Shown here: positions 27,306 to 35,817 of the stretch, piece after piece
Position numbering within the stretch: position 1 is the first letter of the stretch
Layout: each line of letters opens with the position of its first letter
Source of the DNA: Comamonadaceae bacterium
GTDB taxonomy: Bacteria > Pseudomonadota > Gammaproteobacteria > Burkholderiales > Burkholderiaceae
Direction of reading: 5' to 3'
Length of the DNA: 64,000 nucleotides
Assembly (NCBI GenBank): GCA_947374535.1
Contig: CANCCJ010000001.1
Coordinates: 53,988-117,987 of the forward strand
Position numbers and translations under genes: made by a program
The notes under the pieces: generated by a model
The model's database searches: none
The model's input: the letters and a program-made list of their open reading frames with translations, nothing else
What the model was told of the DNA's origin: nothing

Positions 27306-28222
27306 GGCTGGTCTTTCGTTTTATCGGAAGCTTCTGTTTTGCGCCCCTCAGCCTTGTCAACCAAACACTTGGCCATCAAACGAGCCGCCTCGGCCATGCG
27401 CGGGCCTGCGCGCACCAACACATCGGACTCGGCGGGCTTGAACGTGCACACACGCTGTGCACGCATGGCCTGCATGGTTTGCCAGCCAGGCCGTGTGGCC
27501 ATGTCGGCATAGTTGCTGTCGCCCACCATGATGAGGTCGGGCTGCGCACGCACCACAAACTCGGGGTTGATTTTGGGGAAGGGCCCCAGCGAGGCTGGCA
27601 AGATGTTGCGCGCACCCAAGCGCTGCAATGTCTCGCCAATGAATGACGACTCGCTCGCGCCATACGGCGCACGGCTGACTTCGAAATACACGCGCTGGCC
27701 TTTGGCTTTGGCAGGAATTGATTGCGCAGCGGCATTCACCGCCGCATCGATGTGGCGCCACACACGCTCGCTCTCTTGCACGGGCACATCTAAGGCCTGC
27801 GCCACGATACGCATGACGCGCTGCACATCGGCGTGTGAGCGTGGCTCCAGCGCGAGCACCGTGAGGCCCAAGGCTTGGAAGCGCTCTGCACCACGCGCCG
27901 ATGTGGCCATCAACACCAAATCGGGCTTCAACGCCACCACGCTCTCAATGTTCGGATCGATCCCGCCGCCCATGCGCGGTAGCGTGTTGATGCTGTCGGG
28001 CCAGTTGGAGTAACGGTCTACGCCCACCAACTTTTGGCACTGCCCCAAGGCGCACACCGTTTCGGTGAGTGACGGCAAGAGACTGACGATGCGCTGCGGC
28101 GGTTTGGTGATTGTCACGTCGGTGTTTCGGTCGTCGCGCAACACCACGGCTTGCGTGGCGCTGGTGATGAGCCACAACATCCACAACGCGGTCATGCGAA
28201 GGGTTGCCAAACGCTTAAGCAT
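27302..28222 (-). CDS. btuF: periplasmic cobalamin-binding protein
   Basis: 306 aa. A signal peptide (hydrophobic segment TALWMLWLITSATQA, cleavage near residue 25) and the class III binding-protein fold: RIVSLLPSLTETVCALGQ, then GVDRYSNWP, and KPDLVLM. It delivers cobalamin to BtuCD. Its start overlaps the end of the preceding binding-protein gene by eight bases. The C-terminus is polar and lysine-rich. Confidence 0.92.
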   Translation of the reverse strand: MLKRLATLRMTALWMLWLITSATQAVVLRDDRNTDVTITKPPQRIVSLLPSLTETVCALGQCQKLVGVDRYSNWPDSINTLPRMGGGIDPNIESVVALKPDLVLMATSARGAERFQALGLTVLALEPRSHADVQRVMRIVAQALDVPVQESERVWRHIDAAVNAAAQSIPAKAKGQRVYFEVSRAPYGASESSFIGETLQRLGARNILPASLGPFPKINPEFVVRAQPDLIMVGDSNYADMATRPGWQTMQAMRAQRVCTFKPAESDVLVRAGPRMAEAARLMAKCLVDKAEGRKTEASDKTKDQP

Positions 28223-29015
28223 AAGTGGCCTCCCACTGCTTCACGATCTGGTGCAACTGCGCCACGCCGTCGGTCAACGCCGCAGGGCCTGGCTGCAAGA
28301 TATCGGCTGATTTGATTTCAAACAGCTGTTGGTGGCGCACGGCCGGCACGTCTTGCCAGCCTTCTCGTGCAGCCACGTTTTCGGCTCTGAATTTTTTACC
28401 GCACCACGACCCAATGATGATGTCGGGCGCACGGTCAATGATGGTTTGGCTGCTCGCAATGATGCGGTCTTTGCCCATTGGCATTTGCGCCAACTCGGGG
28501 AAACAATCGTCACCACCGGCAATGCTGATCAGTTCGGACACCCAACGAATACCGCTGATGTGGGGCTCATCCCACTCTTCAAAATAAATCTTGGGGCGAC
28601 GTTTCAAGGTCGCCGCAGATTTTTGGATGTCGTCCAACTGCGCACGCATGTGCTGCAAACGCTGCAAGCCCTGCTCGGCTTGGCCAACCATCGCCGCGAC
28701 TTGGTAGAGCATGGAAAAAATCTCATCCACGCTGCGTTGGTTAAACACCGTCACCTGCACACCCGCACGGATGAGCAAGTCCGCAATGTCTGCCTGCAAA
28801 TCAGAAAAGCCAAACACGCAATCGGGCTTGAGCGCCAAGATCTTGTCAATCTTGGCGCTCAAGAACGCGCTGACTTTGGGCTTCTCCTCACGCGCACGAC
28901 GCGGGCGCACGGTGTAACCCGAGATACCCACAATGCGCGCCTCTTCCCCCAGCATGTACAGCCACTCTGTGGTTTCCTCGGTGAGGCAGATGATGCGGTG
29001 GGGAGAGTAGTTCAT
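28215..29015 (-). CDS. cobalamin-binding protein without signal peptide
   Basis: 266 aa. It has the same binding-protein fold as BtuF (RIICLTEETTEWLYMLGEEA, GISGYTVRPRRAREEKPKVS, KPDCVFGFSDLQADIADLL), but the N-terminus is polar and has no signal peptide. It could be cytoplasmic, or bind B12 in a salvage step; this is not established by the sequence. The ATG shares one base with the btuB stop (TGATG), so translation is coupled to btuB. An upstream TTG at 29018 is less likely. Confidence 0.88.
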   Translation of the reverse strand: MNYSPHRIICLTEETTEWLYMLGEEARIVGISGYTVRPRRAREEKPKVSAFLSAKIDKILALKPDCVFGFSDLQADIADLLIRAGVQVTVFNQRSVDEIFSMLYQVAAMVGQAEQGLQRLQHMRAQLDDIQKSAATLKRRPKIYFEEWDEPHISGIRWVSELISIAGGDDCFPELAQMPMGKDRIIASSQTIIDRAPDIIIGSWCGKKFRAENVAAREGWQDVPAVRHQQLFEIKSADILQPGPAALTDGVAQLHQIVKQWEATYA

Positions 29016-30973
29016 CAAAAACGATTTTGAACGGTAAGCATGAACGTTCTACCCGCTTCTGGATAGACTGATTTCAACGTTGGATTGCATCGAGTTCTCA
29101 AGTTGTAATAACTTCTATCAAACAAGTTATTGATGCCGGCAGATAAAGTCCAAGAGTCAATTTGTTGGCTATAACGCATATTGAACAATCCGTAACTTGG
29201 AATTTTGTCTGAGCAAGTATTATCAAAATCACCTGTCACACGCTGCGTCGACACCAATTGAACAGCAGCCATCAATGTTTGCGTTGAGGACAACTTATGA
29301 ATCGATCGGGCCGTCATAGTTTGCTGCGGAACCATTGGGACCTGGTTACCAGCAAAGGCTCCCTCTCTAAAGGTAGCTCTGCGATTGGCATATTGAAGAC
29401 CTGTCTCCCAACCTGCATTGATCTTCGCATTCATGTCTAGCTCAATGCCTTTACGTCGGGTGGGGTCGTAATTGATATTTGAAAAGTTATCAGCTGACAA
29501 CCCAATTTCATTAATCAAATCATGTTGATACAAGCGGGCTGACCAACGCCCCCAGGCCTCTTTACTTCGATATCCTGTCTCTGTATCACGAGACGTTTGA
29601 GGCTTCAACAAATTCACAGTATTTGGTGGGCAACCAAAGAAGGTTGAACACGTGAATTCATCTGCATTGGCCAATCGAAAGCTAGTGCCCAATCGGCCAA
29701 ATACTTCTGCCTTTTCTGATGTTTTGAATGCTGCCCCAGTCTCCCAACTGGTATTGTTAATTTCAAGCTTTCCCGAAAGATCGCCAAAGGCCTGTCTTTC
29801 AGAAAGTGTTCGACGAGCACCAACAAATGCTTGAGCCCCCAAGGAGTTGCTTGTCACTTCATAACGCGTGTAGGCGGCATCCGACTTTTGATCAATTGAA
29901 GCATTACCAAAGTTAGAGCCTTGGCTTTGGTTCCATTGCTCTCTGTCTAAACCTAATAGAACACGGTGCTTTAAATCATTGGCATAAAACTCGCTCCATC
30001 CACGAACACCCATTCGATTGAAAACCGTTTGATTTTTTGAAAAATAATCGTCTACGTAAAAATTTGACTCGACTTGCAACAATTTGCGATTGAAATCGGC
30101 CGCTACTTTCCAATCTCCTATCGGTGCTTCTGCACTTAACAAAAGACTATTCGATTCAGTTTTTCCGTTGTCATTGGGCTTGTATGTTTTTGTTGGATTC
30201 TGATTGAAGTCACTGACGGTCAAGCCACCTGGTAAACCGCCAACTGTTGTCTGATTCGCAAGTTGCATAGTCAACAATGATTGACCTTCGCTCCACGTTG
30301 CGCGTCCTACAAGATTGCGTTCTCTGTTACCAAAGTTGTTACGGTGGTTATCCGTGTCAAACGTATTGGCGGAAAGCTGATAGCGCATTGCGCCATGACC
30401 CGCTCTTAAAGTTGCACGAGCGTCAGTTGTACCCAAATTACCCGCCCCAAAAGAAACAACCCCGCCAGGCTCATCAGCCCCTTTCGAAGTGATGACATTG
30501 ATAACTCCGCCTGTTGCACCTTCGCCATAAAGTACCGAACCACTGCCTCGAACAATTTCAATTCGCTCAATACTATCCACGGGAATCCAAGACAAACCGC
30601 CACCGCTTGAATCCCCTTCATTCTGTCGAACACCATCAACCAGAATCACCACATTGCTTGATGCCGCCGCACCAAAGCCTCGAAGATCCAAGGTTTGATC
30701 TCGGCCGCCAGCAGCATCAATGCGCCCAGGTACACCACCAATCCATCGAATAGCCTCGTTAGCGGTTGCTGAACCAGATTCCTGGATTTCTTTTGCCGTA
30801 ATGATTTGGACTCCTTGTGGCAACAGACGCGGATCTTGAGGCATGCGTGTCGCAGAAATAACCACGGGATTAATTTCTTCAACTTGCGCCTGAACGCTAG
30901 CAGAAAGAGCCAAAGACAAAATAGAAAGCGCAGGCGCAAACGCACGCGCACGGAGACGAATAGATTTCTTCAT
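29015..30973 (-). CDS. btuB: TonB-dependent vitamin B12 receptor
   Basis: 652 aa outer-membrane receptor. A signal peptide ends in SASVQA. The plug domain begins with a TonB-box-like EINPVVISATRMPQD and has the typical GSGSVLYGEGATGGVINVIT. A 22-strand barrel of the usual length ends in ...RTFMLTVQNRF with terminal Phe. It directs the operon, being preceded by a cobalamin riboswitch. The coding DNA is noticeably less GC-rich than its neighbours (21 G/C in 60 at 29101-29160). Confidence 0.95.
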   Translation of the reverse strand: MKKSIRLRARAFAPALSILSLALSASVQAQVEEINPVVISATRMPQDPRLLPQGVQIITAKEIQESGSATANEAIRWIGGVPGRIDAAGGRDQTLDLRGFGAAASSNVVILVDGVRQNEGDSSGGGLSWIPVDSIERIEIVRGSGSVLYGEGATGGVINVITSKGADEPGGVVSFGAGNLGTTDARATLRAGHGAMRYQLSANTFDTDNHRNNFGNRERNLVGRATWSEGQSLLTMQLANQTTVGGLPGGLTVSDFNQNPTKTYKPNDNGKTESNSLLLSAEAPIGDWKVAADFNRKLLQVESNFYVDDYFSKNQTVFNRMGVRGWSEFYANDLKHRVLLGLDREQWNQSQGSNFGNASIDQKSDAAYTRYEVTSNSLGAQAFVGARRTLSERQAFGDLSGKLEINNTSWETGAAFKTSEKAEVFGRLGTSFRLANADEFTCSTFFGCPPNTVNLLKPQTSRDTETGYRSKEAWGRWSARLYQHDLINEIGLSADNFSNINYDPTRRKGIELDMNAKINAGWETGLQYANRRATFREGAFAGNQVPMVPQQTMTARSIHKLSSTQTLMAAVQLVSTQRVTGDFDNTCSDKIPSYGLFNMRYSQQIDSWTLSAGINNLFDRSYYNLRTRCNPTLKSVYPEAGRTFMLTVQNRF

Positions 30974-31326
30974 GATTTAAAACCAACTTTGTGTGCTCTC
31001 ACCGCCTTCCCCGACAGTGCTTGAGCGATTTAGCAGCGCGTTTTTGGACGCACCGCCACCTTGTTGGCCGGTATCCGGGCTGGCGGAGACTACCTCTGTC
31101 GCCTTCCCAAGCGCTTGTTCAAGGCGCTCAGTGGCTTGTGTGACAGAAGCGGAGCCAAAGGGCTCGTCCGCTTGACCGTTGCGGGGGCAGCGCAGGTTGG
31201 GTGTTGTCGAGCGAGCGACGCGACCTTCCTGCTTCCCGTTGAACTGCGGCATGTGAACCACACCGCGAGCACCAACATTGGCAATTTTAACAATTAACCT
31301 TTCAGCCACCTTAAAATGCAGGGGCC
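30974..31326. promoter_or_regulatory. 353-bp control region between btuB and the zapB-like gene
   Basis: No gene. It holds the cobalamin riboswitch (31060-31280) on the minus strand and a short expression region (30974-31059) before btuB. The remaining 31281-31326 must contain the divergent promoters. An AT-rich stretch (CAATTTTAACAATTAACC, 31282-31299) is the likely btuB promoter zone; I cannot place its -35 and -10 boxes with confidence. Confidence 0.6.
31060..31280 (-). promoter_or_regulatory. cobalamin (AdoCbl) riboswitch
   Basis: On the minus strand the conserved core appears in order: AACGGGAA (31233-31240), CTGCCCCCGCAACGGT (31175-31190), AGCCACTG (31129-31136), GGGAAG (31103-31108), and the B12 box AGCCCGGATACCGGCC (31066-31081). 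Consensus B12 box is AGYCMGGAGACCKGCC. The element lies 87 bases before btuB, where it should repress the whole seven-gene B12 operon when the cofactor is plentiful. Outer stem limits are estimated. Confidence 0.95.
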
Positions 31327-31554
31327 ATGTCACAAACACCCCTGATTGATCAAATCACACAACGCGTGGAGCATTTGCTGCTGCGCCACGAAGAACTGCA
31401 GCGCACCAACGCTTTACTCGCCAGCCAAGTGCAAGAGCTGACACACGAGCGCGACTTGCTGAAGTCGCGTTTGGGCGCAGCGCGCCACCGCATAGATGCA
31501 TTGATTGATCGCCTACCCCAAGGCACGGACGCCAAGGCAAAGGACAACGCGTGA
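31327..31554 (+). CDS. ZapB-like coiled-coil protein
   Basis: 75 aa. Almost entirely one heptad-like helix (EHLLLRHEELQRTNALLASQ, then VQELTHERDLLKSRLGAARH), the pattern of the small coiled-coil proteins that precede zapA in betaproteobacteria. It probably acts at the division site with ZapA. It overlaps zapA by four bases (GTGA), so translation is coupled. Soluble and cytoplasmic. Confidence 0.82.
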   Translation: MSQTPLIDQITQRVEHLLLRHEELQRTNALLASQVQELTHERDLLKSRLGAARHRIDALIDRLPQGTDAKAKDNA

Positions 31555-31865
31555 AACAAATCGAAGTTCAAATCATGGGCCAAGGCTATGTGTTGGGTTG
31601 TCCCGAAGGCGGCGAGACGCGCTTGAGCGAAGCGGTTGGCAAGGTCGACCAAGCCATGTGCAAAATTCGCGATGCGGGCAAGATCAAAGCGCGCGACCGA
31701 ATCGCGGTGTTGGCTGCACTCAATTTGGCGTTCGACCTGACCGATCGCCCCGCCTCTATCGCCAGCACGACGACAGGCTCAGACAGCGGCATCCCCAGCA
31801 CCGATCTGCACAACTTGCTACAGCGCATGGATGCAGTGCTCGCACGCGACAACCAGCTGATCTGA
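31551..31865 (+). CDS. zapA: cell division protein ZapA
   Basis: 104 aa. ZapA-type FtsZ-ring stabiliser: the N-terminal domain begins KQIEVQIMGQGYVLGCPEGG and the middle segment DRIAVLAALNLAFDL is characteristic. The start is GTG 31551, overlapping the stop of the coiled-coil gene, with AAGGA six bases upstream. The 6S RNA gene follows 16 bases after the stop, a common arrangement in proteobacteria. Confidence 0.93.
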   Translation: MKQIEVQIMGQGYVLGCPEGGETRLSEAVGKVDQAMCKIRDAGKIKARDRIAVLAALNLAFDLTDRPASIASTTTGSDSGIPSTDLHNLLQRMDAVLARDNQLI

Positions 31866-31872
31866 CGCCCTC

Positions 31873-31878
31873 TACAAT
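31873..31878 (+). promoter_or_regulatory. -10 element of the 6S RNA promoter
   Basis: TACAAT ends four bases before the start of the 6S terminal stem at 31882, consistent with a sigma-70 start near 31882-31884. No good -35 is seen 17 bases upstream. Confidence 0.5.
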
Positions 31879-31881
31879 CGA

Positions 31882-32059
31882 GGTGTCTGCAAGTCCTTAG
31901 GGCTTTATATTTCCTTGAACCAATGCTCATTGAGCCAGGGCTTGGAACATCGTTTGATGAGCGTGAGCGTCTCGCGTCAGATGAACCCAACGTCAAACTG
32001 ACCTCGCCCACCTGAACCCCCGGTTCAGGATGACGGTCCTAGGGAGCCTTGCAGACACC
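31882..32059 (+). ncRNA. ssrS: 6S RNA
   Basis: A 12-base perfect closing stem pairs GGTGTCTGCAAG (31882-31893) with CTTGCAGACACC (32048-32059). Inside it, TCCTTAGG pairs with CCTAGGGA (one G-U pair), giving the long interrupted hairpin of 6S RNA; total length about 178 nt. Position right after zapA agrees. 6S RNA binds sigma-70 RNA polymerase and dampens transcription in stationary phase. A short T-rich stretch (32066-32070) follows. Confidence 0.9.
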
Positions 32060-32086
32060 TTCTACTTTTTCAAGGCCTGCCCTCCC

Positions 32087-32902
32087 ATGGACCTCCAACC
32101 CCAACTGATTCTTCAACTCGCCGTGCTTGGTATTTGCACGGGTTTTTTGGCGGGCCTGCTGGGTATTGGGGGCGGCATGGTCATGGTGCCGTTCATCACC
32201 TTCATGCTGTCACAACGAGGTGTGGACGCCAGTCTTGCCGTCAAGATGGCGATCGCCACGTCGATGGCCACCATCATCTTCACCTCCATCTCCAGCGTGC
32301 GTGCGCACCACAAGCGTGGCATGGTGCGTTGGGAATTGGTCAAAGGTTTGGCCCCTGGCATTGTGCTAGGCAGCATGATCGGTAGTTTGGGCGTGTTCGC
32401 CTTGCTCAAAGGCTCTTACTTGGCCATCTTTTTTGGTTTGTTTGTGGGCTTCTCAGCCACGCAGATGTTCTTGGACAAAAAGCCAGCCCCGACGCGCCAA
32501 GTGCCTGCTACCGCTGGCCTCATGGGTGCGGGTGGTGTGATTGGTTTTATCTCCGGCTTGGTGGGTGCGGGTGGAGGCTTCATCAGCGTGCCGTTCATGA
32601 CATGGTGCAATGTGGCCATTCACAACGCGGTGGCGACCAGCGCAGCGTTGGGCTTTCCCATTGCGGTGGCCAATGTGGTGGGCTACATCATCAGCGGTAT
32701 GTCAGTGCAAGGTTTGCCTGACGATGCATTTGGTTTCATCTGGCTACCCGCTTTGGTGGTGATTGCGGCATGCAGCGTGTTCACCGCACCCCTAGGCGCT
32801 AAAGCTGCGCACATGCTGCCAGTGAAGAAACTCAAACGTGTGTTTGCCAGCGTGCTGTATGTGTTGGCTGCCTATATGTTTTACAAAGGCATCACGGGCT
32901 AA
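32087..32902 (+). CDS. TauE/SafE-family membrane permease
   Basis: 271 aa from ATG 32087 with about eight hydrophobic helices. Two repeated GLLGIGGG / GLVGAGGGFISVPFM motifs mark the TauE/SafE (DUF81) family, which exports sulfite, sulfonates or other anions. The substrate is not predictable. It lies 27 bases after 6S RNA, in the place where ygfA follows 6S RNA in enterobacteria. Confidence 0.92.
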   Translation: MDLQPQLILQLAVLGICTGFLAGLLGIGGGMVMVPFITFMLSQRGVDASLAVKMAIATSMATIIFTSISSVRAHHKRGMVRWELVKGLAPGIVLGSMIGSLGVFALLKGSYLAIFFGLFVGFSATQMFLDKKPAPTRQVPATAGLMGAGGVIGFISGLVGAGGGFISVPFMTWCNVAIHNAVATSAALGFPIAVANVVGYIISGMSVQGLPDDAFGFIWLPALVVIAACSVFTAPLGAKAAHMLPVKKLKRVFASVLYVLAAYMFYKGITG

Positions 32903-32903
32903 T

Positions 32904-33617
32904 TTATTGCGGCACCAAGCACCACGGTGCTTGGTATTCGACCAGGCCCATCCACAAGGCCCAGCCCGAGCTAGCGGCCAGTGCAGCCCCAGCCAAGCGC
33001 ACACCCCATGCGCCACTGCGACCATCTACGACCGGCACGCCGCGAAGGCGCAACCAAACCCAAGGGCCAATCGTCAGCACCATTGCACTGCCCAGTGCAA
33101 ACAGCGCCATCACGCCCGCACCTTCAAGCGGGCTGTTGCTAAGTGCAGCCACTAAAAGCGCGCCGTATAGCAAACCGCAAGGCATCAAGGCCCACAAGAT
33201 GCCCAGCAACACGGCGCCACCATGGCGCAGCTTGAGGTGTGCCGTTAAAGCCTGCACGCGACGCCAAATGCTGCGACCAAAGCCTTCGAGCCAAATAGGT
33301 TGCTCCCCGCGCCAAAGCAACAACACACCGATCATGAAAGCCAAGATGTGAAGCAACGTCCACAAGGGCCTAAACGCGGCTGACTGCGTGCTGAGCCAGC
33401 CCACGCCTTGCATGGTGGTAGCGGCCAGCGCACCCAAGGCGCTGTAACCCATGATGCGGCCCAATTGAAATAAGAGCATGGCCGAGGTGCCCTGCCCGCC
33501 TGTTTGTTTTTGTGCGGCTCGCCCAATACCGGCGCAAGCGGCCCCGCACATGGCCAAACAGTGCGGCCCGCCCGCTAATCCCATGAGGAGTGCGGTGAGG
33601 GCCAAAGTTGTGTTCAT
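32904..33617 (-). CDS. UreH-like (TauE/SafE-type) membrane protein
   Basis: 237 aa, about six membrane helices. It starts with MGLAGGPHCLAMCGAACAG, a Cys-rich first helix typical of the UreH/DsbD-like transmembrane family seen next to cbb3 oxidase genes, where a role in copper delivery or redox transfer is suspected. The PCGLLYGALLVAA motif in the middle repeats the pattern. Its ATG shares one base with the hemN stop (TGATG), so it is coupled to hemN. Confidence 0.85.
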   Translation of the reverse strand: MNTTLALTALLMGLAGGPHCLAMCGAACAGIGRAAQKQTGGQGTSAMLLFQLGRIMGYSALGALAATTMQGVGWLSTQSAAFRPLWTLLHILAFMIGVLLLWRGEQPIWLEGFGRSIWRRVQALTAHLKLRHGGAVLLGILWALMPCGLLYGALLVAALSNSPLEGAGVMALFALGSAMVLTIGPWVWLRLRGVPVVDGRSGAWGVRLAGAALAASSGWALWMGLVEYQAPWCLVPQ

Positions 33618-35005
33618 CAGATGATTCTAGAGAACCTTGCGCGGTTCTTGTCGGCTTGGAGGTATTTGTCAAAGATCATGGCCACGCCACGCACAAAGAA
33701 CCAGCCCAACTCGGTCACATGAATGCCAGTCTCATCGACGAGTAACAAGCCTTGCTCTTGCATTGCAGCCAATGCCCCCAGCTCAGGAGCGAAGTACTGC
33801 TTGAAGTCAATCAAGTGCGACAACTCTACCGACTCAAACAACACACTGCCCTGGCACATCAACGCCATGATGACGGTGCGGCGCACCAAGTCATCCCGCG
33901 TCAAGGCCATACCGCGCACCACCGGCAGACGGCCTTGGTTAAGCAAGTCGTAGTACTCGTTCAAGGTTTTCACGTTTTGGCTGAAAGTGGGACCCACGCG
34001 GCCAATCGACGACACGCCCAAAGCAATCAGATCGCAATCGGGTTGGGTGCTGTAACCCTGAAAGTTACGATGCAAGCGGCCTTGACGCTTGGCCACGGCC
34101 AGTGCATCGGTGGGCAGCGCAAAGTGGTCCATGCCGACGTACACATAGCCAGCGGCCATCAACACGCGCATGGCGCTAGAAAGCATGACCAGCTTAGAGG
34201 CCGCAGGTGGCAAGTCTTGTGTGTGAATGCGACGCTGCGGTTTGAAGCGCTCAGGCAAATGCGCATAGGCGTACAAGGCGATACGGTCGGGGCGCAGCTT
34301 CACCACTTGATCTAGCGTGCGTTCAAACGTCTCTGGTGTTTGCATGGGCAAGCCATAAATCAAATCGACGTTGATCGATTCAAAGCCTAGCTCGCGTGAC
34401 GCGGCCACCAAGTCAAACACCTGCTCAGCGGGCTGAATGCGGTGCACGGCTTTTTGCACACTGGGCTCGAAGTCTTGCACGCCAAAACTCAGGCGGTTAA
34501 AGCCATGTGAGACCAAAGCGACCAAGCGCTCGCGGTTGACGGTGCGTGGGTCAATTTCGACGGAGTATTCGCCACCAGGCACAAAGTGAAAATTGCGGCG
34601 CAGCATGGTCATCAACTGAGCCAACTCGGCGTCACTCAAAAATGTGGGGCTGCCACCACCCAAGTGAAGCTGCGACACCGCTTGGCCTTGACCCAAGTGC
34701 ACCAGATTTAAATCTACTTCACGCTCTAAGTACCGCAAATACTCAGCGCCACGTTCATGGTGCTTGGTGATGATCTTGTTGCAGGCGCAGTAATAGCACA
34801 GCGATTCACAAAACGGGATGTGCACATACAAAGACAAGGCGTAGGCCTTGGCGCCTAATCCCTCACGGCGCTGCTCTAGCGCGCGCACATAGTCGTCCTC
34901 GCCAAAGGCCTCCACAAAGCGGTCTGCCGTAGGGTACGAGGTATATCGCGGGCCCGCGACGTCATAGCGACGCAGCAGGTCTGGGTTGAGGACAAGAGAA
35001 TGCAT
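33617..35005 (-). CDS. hemN: oxygen-independent coproporphyrinogen III oxidase
   Basis: 462 aa radical-SAM enzyme for anaerobic heme synthesis. The iron-sulfur motif is HIPFCESLCYYCACNK. Other family marks are LHLGGGSPTFLSD and YGLPMQTPETFERTL. ATG 35005 is chosen; the frame runs upstream to 35032. An FNR-type site at 35059-35072 is shared with the divergent fnr gene, as expected for a gene induced at low oxygen. Confidence 0.96.
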   Translation of the reverse strand: MHSLVLNPDLLRRYDVAGPRYTSYPTADRFVEAFGEDDYVRALEQRREGLGAKAYALSLYVHIPFCESLCYYCACNKIITKHHERGAEYLRYLEREVDLNLVHLGQGQAVSQLHLGGGSPTFLSDAELAQLMTMLRRNFHFVPGGEYSVEIDPRTVNRERLVALVSHGFNRLSFGVQDFEPSVQKAVHRIQPAEQVFDLVAASRELGFESINVDLIYGLPMQTPETFERTLDQVVKLRPDRIALYAYAHLPERFKPQRRIHTQDLPPAASKLVMLSSAMRVLMAAGYVYVGMDHFALPTDALAVAKRQGRLHRNFQGYSTQPDCDLIALGVSSIGRVGPTFSQNVKTLNEYYDLLNQGRLPVVRGMALTRDDLVRRTVIMALMCQGSVLFESVELSHLIDFKQYFAPELGALAAMQEQGLLLVDETGIHVTELGWFFVRGVAMIFDKYLQADKNRARFSRII

Positions 35006-35058
35006 AAGTTCACATCTAAATTTGAGATCCATAATAGGCCGACAAGTTCACCTAGAGC

Positions 35059-35072
35059 TTGACCTGCATCAA
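35059..35072. promoter_or_regulatory. FNR-type site between hemN and fnr
   Basis: TTGACCTGCATCAA fits the FNR/ANR consensus TTGAT-N4-ATCAA with one mismatch. It is 20 bases before the fnr ATG and 54 bases before the hemN ATG, so it could serve autoregulation of fnr and activation of hemN. Confidence 0.7.
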
Positions 35073-35091
35073 CATAAGACTGTCTGCATTC

Positions 35092-35817
35092 ATGGACTCA
35101 ACCAGTATCAAAGTCGCCTGCTCCAACTGCAATTTGCGCGAACTGTGCATGCCTTTAGGCTTGAGCGATAACGAGATGACGCGTGTCGACGAAGTGGTGG
35201 CCACACGCCGCAAAGTAGCTCGCGGTGAAAGCCTTTTCAGAAACGGCGATCGGTTCAATGCGCTGTTCGCGATTCGCACGGGCTTCTTCAAAACACGAAT
35301 TTCCACTGAAGATGGGCGTGACCAAGTGACGGGTTTTCAGATGGCCGGTGAGATCATTGGCCTTGATGGCATCGTCAGCGACCGCCACACCTGCGATGCC
35401 ATTGCCCTAGAAAACGCAGAAGTGTGCGTGATGCCGTTTGACCGAATCGAAGCGTTGTCGCGCGAAATCACATCGCTGCAACGCCATGTGCACAAAATCA
35501 TGAGCCGCGAAATCGTGCGAGAAAACGGTGTGATGTTGCTGCTGGGCAGCATGCGCGCCGAAGTGCGGTTGGCGGCGTTTTTACTGAACTTATTCCAGCG
35601 TCTACACGCCAGAGGCCTGTCTCAAACTGAAGTGATTCTGCGCATGACGCGCGAGGAGATTGGCAGCTTCTTAGGTCTCAAGCTTGAAACCGTCAGCCGT
35701 ACTTTTTCGAAGTTTGCCGAAGACGGCATCATTGACGTGAAACAGCGTCACGTGCGCATTTTGAACCCTGATGAGCTCAAGCTCATCGTGAACGCTCAGA
35801 CCTGCCAGCCTTGTTAA
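35092..35817 (+). CDS. fnr: FNR-type anaerobic transcriptional regulator
   Basis: 241 aa. The N-terminal cluster CSNCNLRELC (residues 10-19) plus the cysteine in HTCDAIAL provides the four ligands of an oxygen-labile [4Fe-4S] cluster. Then come a cyclic-nucleotide-like beta barrel, a dimerisation helix and a C-terminal HTH (TREEIGSFLGLKLETVSRTF). It activates genes such as cco and hemN at low oxygen; FNR-type sites lie nearby. The 3' end overlaps the convergent gene by four bases. Confidence 0.96.
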   Translation: MDSTSIKVACSNCNLRELCMPLGLSDNEMTRVDEVVATRRKVARGESLFRNGDRFNALFAIRTGFFKTRISTEDGRDQVTGFQMAGEIIGLDGIVSDRHTCDAIALENAEVCVMPFDRIEALSREITSLQRHVHKIMSREIVRENGVMLLLGSMRAEVRLAAFLLNLFQRLHARGLSQTEVILRMTREEIGSFLGLKLETVSRTFSKFAEDGIIDVKQRHVRILNPDELKLIVNAQTCQPC

